Shown here one piece after another: positions 39,585-48,316 of a stretch of DNA of 64,000 nucleotides; the first letter of the stretch is position 1, and every line of letters begins with the position of its first letter. The notes beneath the pieces were generated by a model. That model was not told where the DNA came from and searched no databases. It saw only the letters and a program-made list of their open reading frames with translations. This DNA is from Paraburkholderia kirstenboschensis (GTDB lineage Bacteria > Pseudomonadota > Gammaproteobacteria > Burkholderiales > Burkholderiaceae): NCBI RefSeq assembly GCF_904848585.1, contig NZ_CAJHCR010000007.1:186001-250000 (forward strand). The letters are read 5' to 3'. The translations under genes and the position numbers were made by a program.

Positions 39585-41984
39585 ATGAAAAACTGCTGGG
39601 ATATCCTTGGACTCGTCGGCATAAAAGCTCGTTTGCTGGCTGCATTCATAATGCTCATGGTCGCTACTGGAGCAAGCGCAGATGGAGGCGATGGAGTCTG
39701 CGCTCCTCTTTATGTCCGATCCGGCGCGATACAAGGGGCTTCGACATGTTTTGCCAACGCGTGGGGCAATACCCCCATCAATCTCTCAAATCACTATTGC
39801 GTTAACGAGCCGTCCCGGATCACTAGGTGGTGCGGCACGCCGCCCGACGACACAAGTGCAGACAATAGCTGTCCAGTAGCCGATCCGGTCTACCCGAGTT
39901 CAGGTTCGACAACCATCAAGGAAGTCGACTTTCACAGCGGTGACGACAGACCCTTTGTCTTCAGCAGGACCTACCGAGCTCGTCCGGTTATGCGAACGGA
40001 TTCCGGCTTCGGCTCACTTTGGGTTCATAACTGGCAGCGTCAGTTGAATCTCGCAGGTGCTAACGGTACTACCCCCAAGGTCACTGCCTACCGCGGCGAT
40101 GCAAACCCGCTGACTTTCAACAAAGTCTCCAGCGGATGGCGTTCTGCAGACGGAACGCCGCTATCACTGACCCAAGGCTCCACATCGTGGACGCTTCAGG
40201 ACTTAACTAACGGTTCCCGCGAGGTTTATTCGTCGCAAGGAGTCTTGCTGTCTGTAACGGAACACGATGGCAGGACGACAACACTTACGTATAGCGATGC
40301 CAATACCTCCGCATCTATTGCGCCGGCCAGCGGCTTATTGATTGCGATTACAGACCATGCACCAGGGTCGAATCCGTACTATGACCTTGCCATTCGCTTG
40401 ACCTACGATTCGAAGTGGCGCATTGCTCAAATCACGGATCCAAACGGCAACGTTACACGATATAGCTACGATGGCTACAACAACCTTGTATCTGTGAGTT
40501 GGCCGGATGAAACGATCCACCGCTATGCTTATGAAGACCCTCGCTTCACGAGCGCTCTAACTGGTGTGTTAGACGAAACAGGCACACGTGTAGCAACTTG
40601 GACTTACGACCCGACGGGGCGTGCGACTTCTGTAACGCACACGAATGCGCAGCAGAACGTGGCTTTCTCGTATGGCCCGAATGCGTCGACGATAACTACC
40701 AGTCAGCGCGCGACGATGTTGAACTTCGCCACATTCGGCGGAATGGTACGCGCGACAGGGAGCGACGCCGGATACGGCATGGGCTGGGACGCCGGTGGAA
40801 AACTGGCCAACGAGGCCACGCCGTACGGCAAGAACATTCAGTACAAGTACGATGACAACGATCGTCCCATCCAGTCCGTGTCAACAACAAGCGCTGGCGG
40901 GATATCCATTACTTCAGTGAGCTACGCCGACTCGGTCAGTCTGCGCCCGTATATGGTCGCAACGCCGGGGTGGCTACGTACGTTTGTATACGACGCGAAC
41001 GGGAATATTGCCGGCCTCAGCGAAAGGCGGACCACTGATGCGACAGGGGAGGCCGGATTCTCCGCAAGCTTGGCCGAAGGGTCCACACGGACATACGGCA
41101 TGGCATACGACACGTCAAACCGGTTGATCTTCGCTCAACGGTATGACAACGGTGAGCGGACAGGAGAATGGGGAATAACGCAAGATGCGACCGGAAACCT
41201 CCGCTCGATCAACGATAGGATTACGGGCAACTTACTGGCGATCACTCTTAGAGATTCAGCACACCGGATCATTCAGTTCAGTAGCCCAGGCTTTGTTGCG
41301 AATCCTTATTACGATGCTCGCGGACGATTGATCGGCTTCAATTACTATGAGGACGCGAGTCCAAGCAATGGTAACGTCAAACGTGCGCTGAAGATCAGCT
41401 ATAGCTATTCAGCAGACGGCGCGCTGATCGCACGCACAGGCACTGTGTCGACCAACCTCGGCCCCGACTTGGCGATCAGTGATGAGGAGATTGATTCGTG
41501 GCTGGAACGCGTGGAATCTGGCATCGCGCCTGCTTCAACGACGCCAACCGTTCTCGGCATTATCAAACGTTTGGGTTACGAGCAGGAGGTTGGGCTGCAG
41601 CCTGTATGCCCTGAATGCATCATGTATGCTGGGGCGCGTTTCGCTTGGGAGATCTTTCAACTCGCTCGCGACCCAATGTGGGTAAACAAGCAAGGTATCC
41701 CGCGGGCGACTGAGGCGAAACAATGCAAACCAGCCGGTGCCTCCGAAGCGGGCGCCATAGTATTCAAAAGGCAGCATTATATAAATCGCGCGGTCAGGGA
41801 CGGTCTGAACCTTGACCATGCGGAGGCACAGGTAGCCGATGAGATTAGTGCAATGAGATCAGATATGGTCCCCGACACAAACACAATCAAACAGATTACA
41901 GTCGATGGTCTACCTGTAGAATTCAGAGCTTACATGCGAGCGGACGGTCAGATCAGCGTTGGAACAATCTTCGTGGTGCATTGA
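39585..41984 (+). CDS. Secreted YD-repeat (RHS-like) protein with variable C-terminus, candidate polymorphic toxin
   Basis: 799 residues. A Sec signal peptide (hydrophobic LLAAFIMLMVATGASA, cleavage near residue 32) is followed by a Cys-rich stretch, then a DUF6531-type start (IKEVDFHSGDDRPFVFSRTYR) and about a dozen YD repeats (RYSYDGYNNL, WTYDPTGRATSVTH, QYKYDDNDRPIQSV, FVYDANGNIAGLS) to ~residue 610. The usual RHS core with the DPxGxxGG-like cleavage motif is absent. The last ~190 residues are unlike the rest, and the final ~75 (helical KRQHYINRAVRDGLNLDHAEA, then strands VEFRAYMRADGQISVGTIFVV) look like a small toxin domain. The ATG follows AAGGAAAACG. AT-richer than its surroundings. Confidence 0.82.
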   Translation: MKNCWDILGLVGIKARLLAAFIMLMVATGASADGGDGVCAPLYVRSGAIQGASTCFANAWGNTPINLSNHYCVNEPSRITRWCGTPPDDTSADNSCPVADPVYPSSGSTTIKEVDFHSGDDRPFVFSRTYRARPVMRTDSGFGSLWVHNWQRQLNLAGANGTTPKVTAYRGDANPLTFNKVSSGWRSADGTPLSLTQGSTSWTLQDLTNGSREVYSSQGVLLSVTEHDGRTTTLTYSDANTSASIAPASGLLIAITDHAPGSNPYYDLAIRLTYDSKWRIAQITDPNGNVTRYSYDGYNNLVSVSWPDETIHRYAYEDPRFTSALTGVLDETGTRVATWTYDPTGRATSVTHTNAQQNVAFSYGPNASTITTSQRATMLNFATFGGMVRATGSDAGYGMGWDAGGKLANEATPYGKNIQYKYDDNDRPIQSVSTTSAGGISITSVSYADSVSLRPYMVATPGWLRTFVYDANGNIAGLSERRTTDATGEAGFSASLAEGSTRTYGMAYDTSNRLIFAQRYDNGERTGEWGITQDATGNLRSINDRITGNLLAITLRDSAHRIIQFSSPGFVANPYYDARGRLIGFNYYEDASPSNGNVKRALKISYSYSADGALIARTGTVSTNLGPDLAISDEEIDSWLERVESGIAPASTTPTVLGIIKRLGYEQEVGLQPVCPECIMYAGARFAWEIFQLARDPMWVNKQGIPRATEAKQCKPAGASEAGAIVFKRQHYINRAVRDGLNLDHAEAQVADEISAMRSDMVPDTNTIKQITVDGLPVEFRAYMRADGQISVGTIFVVH

Positions 41985-42355
41985 TGCTTCGTGAACTGAC
42001 CGAAAACGAAAAGACCTTCATCAAGCTTATTGCCGCTCGGCTCTCACCAACGGAAAGCATGGAACTTCTTTCCGACCTGGCGAACGCTCACGCGGAGCCG
42101 CAGCTTGAGGACGAGTCTCTGATCCTGTTTCACATCGACGGCTACGAACGGCCCCCTTATATCGGCCAGCACACTTTCCCATTTGAGGGAAGGCTGGCTG
42201 ATGCGGACGGCGAACCTGTCTGCGTCTTGCTGTTTGCGGACCCGGCAAACCGGCTCGTGGAACTTGAGTTCATTCGTTGGGCGGACGGCGAATTGCAGGG
42301 CCCAAACTGGACCACATTGCAAATAGTCGAAAAACCTTCACCGGTTAACGGGTAA
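41984..42355 (+). CDS. Candidate immunity protein (DUF6984-like)
   Basis: 123 residues. The ATG overlaps the stop of the YD-repeat gene by one base (TGATG). The sequence (RELTENEKTFIKLIAARL; SLILFHIDGYERPP; EGRLADADGEPVCVLLFAD; RLVELEFIRWADGE) resembles DUF6984. No signal peptide, acidic, cytosolic. Size, tight coupling and position directly after a variable C-terminus are those of immunity genes for contact-dependent or RHS toxins. Family match is from memory; function is inferred. Confidence 0.7.
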   Translation: MLRELTENEKTFIKLIAARLSPTESMELLSDLANAHAEPQLEDESLILFHIDGYERPPYIGQHTFPFEGRLADADGEPVCVLLFADPANRLVELEFIRWADGELQGPNWTTLQIVEKPSPVNG

Positions 42356-42363
42356 CCGCGAGC

Positions 42364-42398
42364 CTCCGACGAAGGTGCACATTGCACCTTCGTCGGAG
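42364..42398 (+). terminator. Long perfect hairpin after the immunity gene
   Basis: Sixteen perfectly paired bases (42364-42379 with 42383-42398, CTCCGACGAAGGTGCA and its complement) close a 3-base loop 9 bases after the stop. No T-run follows, so it may act as RNA stabiliser, a Rho-assisted terminator or a recombination-derived palindrome. Confidence 0.6.
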
Positions 42399-42550
42399 CC
42401 CTCTGAGCGAAATTGCTTCGCCGCGCTGTTTGTCAGATGTAGGGGGTAATTGGTAAAACTGGGAATAGGAGGACGCGCTCAACCCGTGGCCTACGCATCC
42501 CGGCTAAACTTCAACTCTCTGACCCCAACAGCCGCATCCGCGCACTCACC

Positions 42551-43078
42551 TTGACCATCCACATCCGCCCCGCCGTCTCAGCCGACGCCCCGCTCATCCT
42601 CAACTTCATCACCGAACTCGCGGTGTACGAAAAGGCCGAGCACGAAGTCGTCGCCACAGTGCAAGACGTCGAAGCAAGCCTCTTCTCCCCCGCATCGACA
42701 GCCACGGCGCTCATCTGCGAAATGAACGGCGAGCCCATCGGCTTCTGCGTCTATTTCTTTTCCTACTCGACGTGGCTCGGCAAGAAAGGCCTGTATCTGG
42801 AAGACCTGTACGTATCGCCGAAATCGCGTGGCAGCGGCGCCGGCAAACAGATGCTGCGCCACCTCGCACGCATTGCATGCGAGACCGGCTGTGGCCGCTT
42901 TGAATGGAGCGTGCTCGACTGGAATGCGCCCGCCATCGGCTTCTATGAATCGATCGGCGCGAGCGCGCAAAGCGAATGGGTTCGTTACCGGCTCGCAGGC
43001 GACGCACTCAGGGCATTTGCCGCAGGCGAAACTTCGAACGCGTCGCCCGTAGCGAAAAACGTCCCGCCGGCGACGTAA
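42551..43078 (+). CDS. GNAT family N-acetyltransferase
   Basis: 175 residues from a TTG start (IHIRPAVSADAPLILNFI); no ATG or GTG fits upstream. Motif A is LYVSPKSRGSGAGKQMLRHLA and motif B is WSVLDWNAPAIGFYESIGA. The sequence resembles diamine/thialysine acetyltransferases (SSAT2-like: ELAVYEKAEHEV). The Ala-rich tail overlaps the 3' end of the convergent flavin reductase gene by 94 bases. Confidence 0.82.
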   Translation: MTIHIRPAVSADAPLILNFITELAVYEKAEHEVVATVQDVEASLFSPASTATALICEMNGEPIGFCVYFFSYSTWLGKKGLYLEDLYVSPKSRGSGAGKQMLRHLARIACETGCGRFEWSVLDWNAPAIGFYESIGASAQSEWVRYRLAGDALRAFAAGETSNASPVAKNVPPAT

Positions 43079-43584
43079 TGGCAGGTGCGAAGATCGGGAT
43101 CGTCGCCGAAATGCCAGCGGTTGTTCGAGTACACGCGGCTGTCCGCATAGGCCGCCACCACCTCGCCGATAATCAGATCGTGCCGCTGACTATCGTCGGG
43201 AATCACCTTGCATTCCATCCACGTGATGCAGCCGGCCAGCATCGGCACGGCGATTTTTTCCGCGGCGAAGGTTTCGAGTTCGAAGGCCGAAAACTTGTCG
43301 AGTTCCAGCCCCGCGTTGGTGCCTACGGCGAGCGTCTGCGCGGCGAATTTGCGGCTCGGCAATTGCAGTCCGAACACACCGCTTGCTTCGATCAATTGCC
43401 GCGTCAACGTGCGGCTGTCCACCACGACCACTACCTTGGGCGGATCGAAGTCGAGCGGCATTGCCCATGAAGCCGCCATGACGTTCGAGCGGCCCTCATG
43501 CGCGCTCGTGACAATGGTGACCGGTCCATGATTGAGTAACTGCGTGGCGCGTGGCAATGCCACCGGTTCCCGCGTAACTGTCAT
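42985..43584 (-). CDS. Flavin reductase family protein
   Basis: 199 residues of the FMN-binding split-barrel flavin reductase-like family: NHGPVTIVTSAHEGRSNVMAASW at residues ~18-40, PPKVVVVVDSRT, and ECKVIPDDSQRHDLIIGEVV near 130. The ATG at 43584 is used; the longer frame upstream lacks a ribosome binding site. It reduces FMN or flavin-like substrates with NAD(P)H, or serves as the reductase of a two-component system. Its 3' end overlaps the GNAT gene on the other strand. Confidence 0.83.
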   Translation of the reverse strand: MTVTREPVALPRATQLLNHGPVTIVTSAHEGRSNVMAASWAMPLDFDPPKVVVVVDSRTLTRQLIEASGVFGLQLPSRKFAAQTLAVGTNAGLELDKFSAFELETFAAEKIAVPMLAGCITWMECKVIPDDSQRHDLIIGEVVAAYADSRVYSNNRWHFGDDPDLRTCHYVAGGTFFATGDAFEVSPAANALSASPASR

Positions 43585-43650
43585 ACTTTGTTTTGTCCGA
43601 AGGTCGGATGTGTCGGGGCGGCAACCCGTAAGCCGCCGCCCTCGCATGCA

Positions 43651-44052
43651 TCAATGCGGCGCTTTTCCGTTGGGAACGGCGTCCACCGGTTTGTGCTGCT
43701 CTTCGCCAAGTCCGGGGAAGAACGCGTTCCATGCAGCTCGTACGCCGTTCGCCGCGGTGGCCTCGGCGTCGATGGGTTCGTCTGCGCCTTTGGCGCCGGC
43801 CTCAGCGGCGGCTTCGGCCCCGTCGGCGGCTGCTGTCGCCTCACCTTCAGCGTCGCCTTTACCCGCCTGCGATGGATCGGCGGAAAGCCCGCGCCAGTGC
43901 GTGAACTCGTCGTCTGGCTTCTCGGTCCACTCGCCCTTGCCGAATCTGGCAAATGCCGTGTCCCCGCTCGCCAATTGCACCTCGTACCAGCCGTCGCGCG
44001 CGGGCAAGTCAGCGGCCAGTTCAAACCACGGGGTCGGTTCGATTTCCTTCAT
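43651..44052 (-). CDS. Hypothetical acidic Ala/Glu-rich protein
   Basis: 133 residues starting MKEIEPTPWFELAADLPARDGWYEVQL, preceded by GGAG at a good distance. The first 55 residues look like a small beta domain (WYEVQLASGDTAFARFGKGEW), then comes a low-complexity Ala/Glu/Gly linker (~70-105) and a short C-terminus with WNAFFPGLGEEQ. No family is recognised with confidence. It lies 66 bases upstream of the flavin reductase gene on the same strand. Confidence 0.65.
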   Translation of the reverse strand: MKEIEPTPWFELAADLPARDGWYEVQLASGDTAFARFGKGEWTEKPDDEFTHWRGLSADPSQAGKGDAEGEATAAADGAEAAAEAGAKGADEPIDAEATAANGVRAAWNAFFPGLGEEQHKPVDAVPNGKAPH

Positions 44053-44252
44053 GTCATCTCCAATCGGATAAATCGTCATAGAAAACCACACCAAAGGGAT
44101 GCTTCATGCCCGGACTGCACGGCCATCCGGCGACGCGCGCCAGACGGCGCGCGGAACATGATGCGGGCGATCCGTCGACATTGCCTGTTCGCAACCGCCG
44201 CGCATAAACGACACGATAGCGCGACATGGGCCGCGCGGACAAACGCTAAAAC

Positions 44253-45764
44253 TCACGCCCGGCGCCGACGCGGTTTTTCCATGCCGGCAGCGAGCTCGGA
44301 CAGGGTCCGCACGGCCGGCGCCAGTTCCTCCGCGGAGGTATTTCCATAGCCGATTACAAGGCCGTTCGTTCCGGCGTGCGGCTCGAGCGCAAATCCGGAA
44401 AGCGCGCGCGGACTTAGCCCTTTCGCAAACGCGTGTTGGATAAGCGCTTGATCGTCGATGCCCGGCGGCATGCGAAGTGTCAAATGCATACCGCAATCGC
44501 CGCCCAGTATCTCCGACGACGCGAAGTGTTCGCTAAGCGCTTCGCGCAGCGCCTGCTGCCGCTCACGATACAGCCGTCGCATGCGGCCAAGATGCCGCCC
44601 GAACTCGCCGCTCTCCATGAAATGCGCGAGCGCAAGCTGCTCCAGCCGATGCCCGCCACGCAGCATTTCGTATAAGGCCACCTCGACGTGCGCGGCAATC
44701 GCCTGCGGCAACACGACAAAGCCGATGCGCAGCGCCGGGAACATCGTCTTGCTGAACGAGCCGACGTACAGAACCGGCGCGTCGTCGACGAGCCCTTGCA
44801 TGCTCGCAATCGGTTCGCCGGCGTAGCGGAATTCGCCGTCGTAATCGTCCTCGATCAGCCACGCGCCGCAGCGGCGCGCCTCGGCGATCAATTCCAGCCG
44901 CCGCGCCACCGACAACACCGCGCCCGTCGGATACTGGTGCGCGGGCGACGTGTAGATCAGTTTCGGCGGATGCGCGCGCCATGCGCCGGACGGCACGGAC
45001 ATGCCTTCAACGTCGACGGGCATGGGCACCGTTGTCAGATCGCCCTGGTTGAAAGCCGCCTTCGCGCCGCGATAACCGGGGTCCTCGATCCACGCGACGT
45101 CGCCGGGATTCGTAAAGAGGCGCACGCATAGGTTCAGCGCCTCCTGCGCGCCTTCGGTGATCACGACCTGCGAGCCTTCGCAGCGCACGCCGCGCGCCAT
45201 CCGCAAATGCGCGGCAATGGCGTCGCGCAACGCCGGCTCACCTGCCGGCGTGCCGTAGCCGAGCGCGAGCGGCAGCGCGCGCTCCATCGAACGTTCCAGC
45301 GCGCGCCGCCATGCGGCCAACGGGAAGCGGTCCAGCGCCGGCGTGCCAGGCGTGAGCGGCAACGCAGCATCCACATGCGTGCGCGTCGCCGTGAACTGGC
45401 CGACGCGGGCTGCGTAGGCCACTTTCGGCGGGGCAGATCGTACGGGCGGCTCGCCACGCGCCGCTCGGCTCGACAGCGGACTCACACGCGTGCCTTTCTT
45501 GTCGGCCACCACATAACCGACTGCCGCCAGGTGCTCATAGGCGATGACCACGGTGTTGCGCGACACACCCATTTCCGCTGAAAGCAGTCGCGACGACGGC
45601 AGCAGCGAGCCGGCCGGCAAGCGCCCGCCGAGAATCGCCTGCTGCAAACGCTCGATCAATTGCTTCTGCAGCGGCGCGGGCTTCTGCGCGTCGCCGATAC
45701 CGACGCCAGCGCCGACGCCGCGGTTCGCGGCTGTATGAGCAAGCGGGCCAATAATCTCGATCAT
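44253..45764 (-). CDS. MocR/PdxR-type regulator (GntR HTH fused to PLP aminotransferase)
   Basis: 503 residues. The GntR winged HTH is at ~30-100 (LQQAILGGRLPAGSLLPSSR, MGVSRNTVVIAYEHL). The rest is a fold-type-I aminotransferase domain with the PLP-lysine region VGSFSKTMFPALRIGF near residue 340 and DDYDGEFRY near 310. Such proteins regulate vitamin B6, GABA or taurine metabolism. Divergent transcription from the acetyltransferase at 45882 (117 bases between starts) makes that gene a possible target; no PdxST genes are nearby. Confidence 0.88.
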   Translation of the reverse strand: MIEIIGPLAHTAANRGVGAGVGIGDAQKPAPLQKQLIERLQQAILGGRLPAGSLLPSSRLLSAEMGVSRNTVVIAYEHLAAVGYVVADKKGTRVSPLSSRAARGEPPVRSAPPKVAYAARVGQFTATRTHVDAALPLTPGTPALDRFPLAAWRRALERSMERALPLALGYGTPAGEPALRDAIAAHLRMARGVRCEGSQVVITEGAQEALNLCVRLFTNPGDVAWIEDPGYRGAKAAFNQGDLTTVPMPVDVEGMSVPSGAWRAHPPKLIYTSPAHQYPTGAVLSVARRLELIAEARRCGAWLIEDDYDGEFRYAGEPIASMQGLVDDAPVLYVGSFSKTMFPALRIGFVVLPQAIAAHVEVALYEMLRGGHRLEQLALAHFMESGEFGRHLGRMRRLYRERQQALREALSEHFASSEILGGDCGMHLTLRMPPGIDDQALIQHAFAKGLSPRALSGFALEPHAGTNGLVIGYGNTSAEELAPAVRTLSELAAGMEKPRRRRA

Positions 45765-45881
45765 GGACGGCTGGACCTATCAGATGCGGTTGTGATGGAT
45801 CTTTTTAACATACCACGATTGCCGTATCGTTCATGATGTTCTCTGTGACCAACGATAACCCCAGAAGCCTGGAGTGCAGAC

Positions 45882-46616
45882 ATGGAACCCCGACGTAACG
45901 CGTTCGAACAGCCGATCGGAGCCCCGCTGCCCGACTGGAACGGCGCAAAGCCGCCCGCGCGGGCGCCGCTAGCCGGCCGCTCCTGCCGGATCGAACCGGT
46001 CAACGTCGAAGCTCACGCGGCGGACCTGTTCGACGCGTACCGCTCGGCAGCCGATGCCCGTGACTGGACCTATCTCGCAACCGGCCCGTTTGAAACGGTC
46101 GACGCCTATCGTGAGCATCTGACGCGCATCGCCGCATCGGCTGATCCGCTGCACTACGCGGTGATCGACGTGGCAAGCGGGAAAGCGGTCGGTACGCTGG
46201 CGCTGATGCGCATCGATCCCGCTAATGGCGTGATCGAAGTGGGGCATGTCACCTACTCGCCGCGTCTGAAGCGAACGCGCGTGGCGACCGAAGCCATGTT
46301 CCTGCTGATGCAATACGTGTTTGACGAGCTCGGCTACCGGCGCTTCGAATGGAAATGCGATTCGCTGAACGAGCCGTCGCGTGCTGCGGCGTTGCGCTAT
46401 GGCTTCACGTTCGAGGGCATCTTCCGCCAGGCGATTGTTTATCGTCAGCGCAATCGGGACACCGCATGGTTTTCGGTTATCGACAGAGAATGGCCGGCGC
46501 TGCGTCCAAGCTATACGCGTTGGCTCGATAACGCGAACTTCGACGCCGAAGGCCGGCAGATCGAGCGGCTAGCGGATCTGATAGCGCGACAAAAAGCGTC
46601 TAACGACGCTCAGTGA
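45882..46616 (+). CDS. GNAT family N-acetyltransferase (RimJ/RimL-like)
   Basis: 244 residues with a core RimL-like fold: WTYLATGPFETVDAYREHL near 70, GTLALMRIDPANGVIEVGHV near 108, and FEWKCDSLNEPSRAAALRYGFTFEGIFRQ near 160. It is longer than average because of an ~35-residue Pro-rich N-terminus and a C-terminal helix. AGCCTGGAG precedes the start. It is divergent from the MocR-type regulator. Confidence 0.85.
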   Translation: MEPRRNAFEQPIGAPLPDWNGAKPPARAPLAGRSCRIEPVNVEAHAADLFDAYRSAADARDWTYLATGPFETVDAYREHLTRIAASADPLHYAVIDVASGKAVGTLALMRIDPANGVIEVGHVTYSPRLKRTRVATEAMFLLMQYVFDELGYRRFEWKCDSLNEPSRAAALRYGFTFEGIFRQAIVYRQRNRDTAWFSVIDREWPALRPSYTRWLDNANFDAEGRQIERLADLIARQKASNDAQ

Positions 46617-46635
46617 CACACGCTCGATGGGTTGA

Positions 46636-46660
46636 ATAAGCCGGCTTCGCGCCGGCTTAT
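46636..46660. terminator. Bidirectional terminator between convergent GNAT genes
   Basis: A perfect 10-bp stem (46636-46645 ATAAGCCGGC with 46651-46660) has a TTCGC loop. The right arm contains the stop codon of the minus-strand GNAT gene (46657-46659), and the left gene ends 20 bases before. T-runs are short on either side. Confidence 0.65.
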
Positions 46661-47196
46661 GTCGTCGCACGAGGTACGCGCCGAAGCATGACGGTCGGCT
46701 GCCCCTTGTATGTCGTGCGAAGGTACTCGCGATAGCCGACCCTGTGCGCGACTCGCAGCGAAGCTTCATTCTCCGGCGCAACGATGCAAGCCGTCTCCGC
46801 GTCTGGCCATGTTTCGTCTGCCCAATTCAACGCGGCACGCACGGCTTCCGTCGCATAACCGTGGCCATGCAGTGCGGGGCTCAAAGCCCAGCCGATTTCC
46901 GGCGTGCCCGCCAGCGAAGGTTCGATATCGCGCTGATAATCGGCAAAACCCACTTCGCCGACGAAACGCCCGCTTTCCTTCTCGCACACGACCCAATACC
47001 CGTAACCGAGCATCGCCCAATGGCCGGCGTAGCGCAGCAAACGCGCCCACGCTTCCTCGCGCGTAGAAGGCTTGCCGCCGATATATCGGGTCACCTCGGG
47101 ATCGGACCACATCGCGTGGCTGTCGGGGAAGTCGTCACGCGTATGAGCGCGTAGGATCAAGCGGGCGGTGGTGAGAATGGGCGGCTGTGTCGGCAT
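46657..47196 (-). CDS. GNAT family N-acetyltransferase (RimJ/RimL-like)
   Basis: 179 residues: TARLILRAHTRDDFPDSHAMW at the N-terminus, GYGYWVVCEKESGRFVGEVGF near 62, ALSPALHGHGYATEAVRAALNW near 105, and IVAPENEASLRVAHRVGYRE near 137. This is the usual pattern for acyltransferases annotated as ribosomal-protein-serine acetyltransferase-like. Substrate unknown. Confidence 0.85.
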   Translation of the reverse strand: MPTQPPILTTARLILRAHTRDDFPDSHAMWSDPEVTRYIGGKPSTREEAWARLLRYAGHWAMLGYGYWVVCEKESGRFVGEVGFADYQRDIEPSLAGTPEIGWALSPALHGHGYATEAVRAALNWADETWPDAETACIVAPENEASLRVAHRVGYREYLRTTYKGQPTVMLRRVPRATT

Positions 47197-47295
47197 TGAA
47201 AGAGCAGCGAAGCGGCGAGTTAGCTCGAAGGCGAGTGCGTTCGATGATCGCAGATTCCTCGCCGAAAAAAATTATTGCGCTTGCCCACGCCGCAC

Positions 47296-48162
47296 TCAGG
47301 CCAACTCCAGAAACCGCGCCAGACACGGATTCCGGTTCGCCGGCGACCAGGCCAGCACCTGTTCGACCAAAGGCGCGTCCACCAGCGGTTTGAACACCAC
47401 GCCGGCAAGCTGCGCCTTGCGCATGGAAGCAGGCACGAGTGCGACGCCCACCCCTTCATCGACGAGGCTCAGCACCGTCTGTTGCAACTGTACTTCGAAG
47501 CGAATGTCCGGTTCGAAGCCGCCCGAGCGGCAATGGTCGAGAATCGTCGCGCGTAAAGTGGGCGCCACTTCCGCGGATGCCAGCACGAACGGCTCGCCGG
47601 CGAGTTGCGCGATTTGGAGCCGCCGCGCGCGAGCCCGCGGGTGACCTCGCGATAACGCGACGCAAAGCGGCTCGCGCAAAACCGTGCGCGTGGCGAGTCC
47701 CTTGTCGGGCACGTGAGGAAACATGATGGCCGCGTCGATGTGCCCCGCCACCACCTGCGCGGCCAGATCGTTCGACACCACTTCCCGCAGATTCAGCGCG
47801 ACCTCGGGGTACGCCGCGCCGAACGCCCGCGCATAGCCGGGCACAACGTTATAGGCGGCGCACATCGTGAAGCCAATGGCGAGCTTGCCCGCGTCGCCCG
47901 ACGCCGCTGCCTGCGCATTGCTCACCGCCTGTTCGACCGACGCGAGAATCGCCTTTGCATCCGCGTAAAAGCGCTCGCCGGCGGCGGTCAGCGTGACGCT
48001 GCGCGGGCTGCGTTCGATCAGCATCACGCCCAGGCTCGCTTCCAGCGCCGCGAGTTGACGGCTCAACGGGGGCTGCGACAAGTTCAGGCGCGCCGCCGCC
48101 CGCCCGAAATGGCGCGTCTCGGCAAGCGTCACGAAGTAGCGCAACGGCTTGATGTCGATCAC
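47296..48162 (-). CDS. LysR family transcriptional regulator
   Basis: 288 residues with an N-terminal HTH (LRYFVTLAETRHFGRAAARLNLSQPPLSRQLAALE in two parts) and an effector-binding domain from ~90. It is divergent from the AEC transporter at 48317 across a 154-base spacer that contains the T-N11-A palindrome at 48241-48253, so it most likely controls that transporter and itself. Confidence 0.88.
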   Translation of the reverse strand: MIDIKPLRYFVTLAETRHFGRAAARLNLSQPPLSRQLAALEASLGVMLIERSPRSVTLTAAGERFYADAKAILASVEQAVSNAQAAASGDAGKLAIGFTMCAAYNVVPGYARAFGAAYPEVALNLREVVSNDLAAQVVAGHIDAAIMFPHVPDKGLATRTVLREPLCVALSRGHPRARARRLQIAQLAGEPFVLASAEVAPTLRATILDHCRSGGFEPDIRFEVQLQQTVLSLVDEGVGVALVPASMRKAQLAGVVFKPLVDAPLVEQVLAWSPANRNPCLARFLELA

Positions 48163-48240
48163 ATTTCCACCTGACTCACCTGACTCACCTAACTTGAGTG
48201 GCGATGCATAAAAGGTATCGTCGGAAGCAAAAAACGGTAT

Positions 48241-48253
48241 TTGATTGTATCAA
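48241..48253. promoter_or_regulatory. Candidate LysR operator (T-N11-A palindrome)
   Basis: TTGATTGTATCAA is a perfect inverted repeat (TTGAT/ATCAA, 3-base centre) with the T-N11-A spacing of LysR boxes. It lies between the divergent LysR and AEC genes. Confidence 0.5.
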
Positions 48254-48316
48254 CGCAAATCACTACGCTGACGGGTCGCCTTGTTCCAAGCCGTATCGCT
48301 CGCGCGCTTCCCACCG

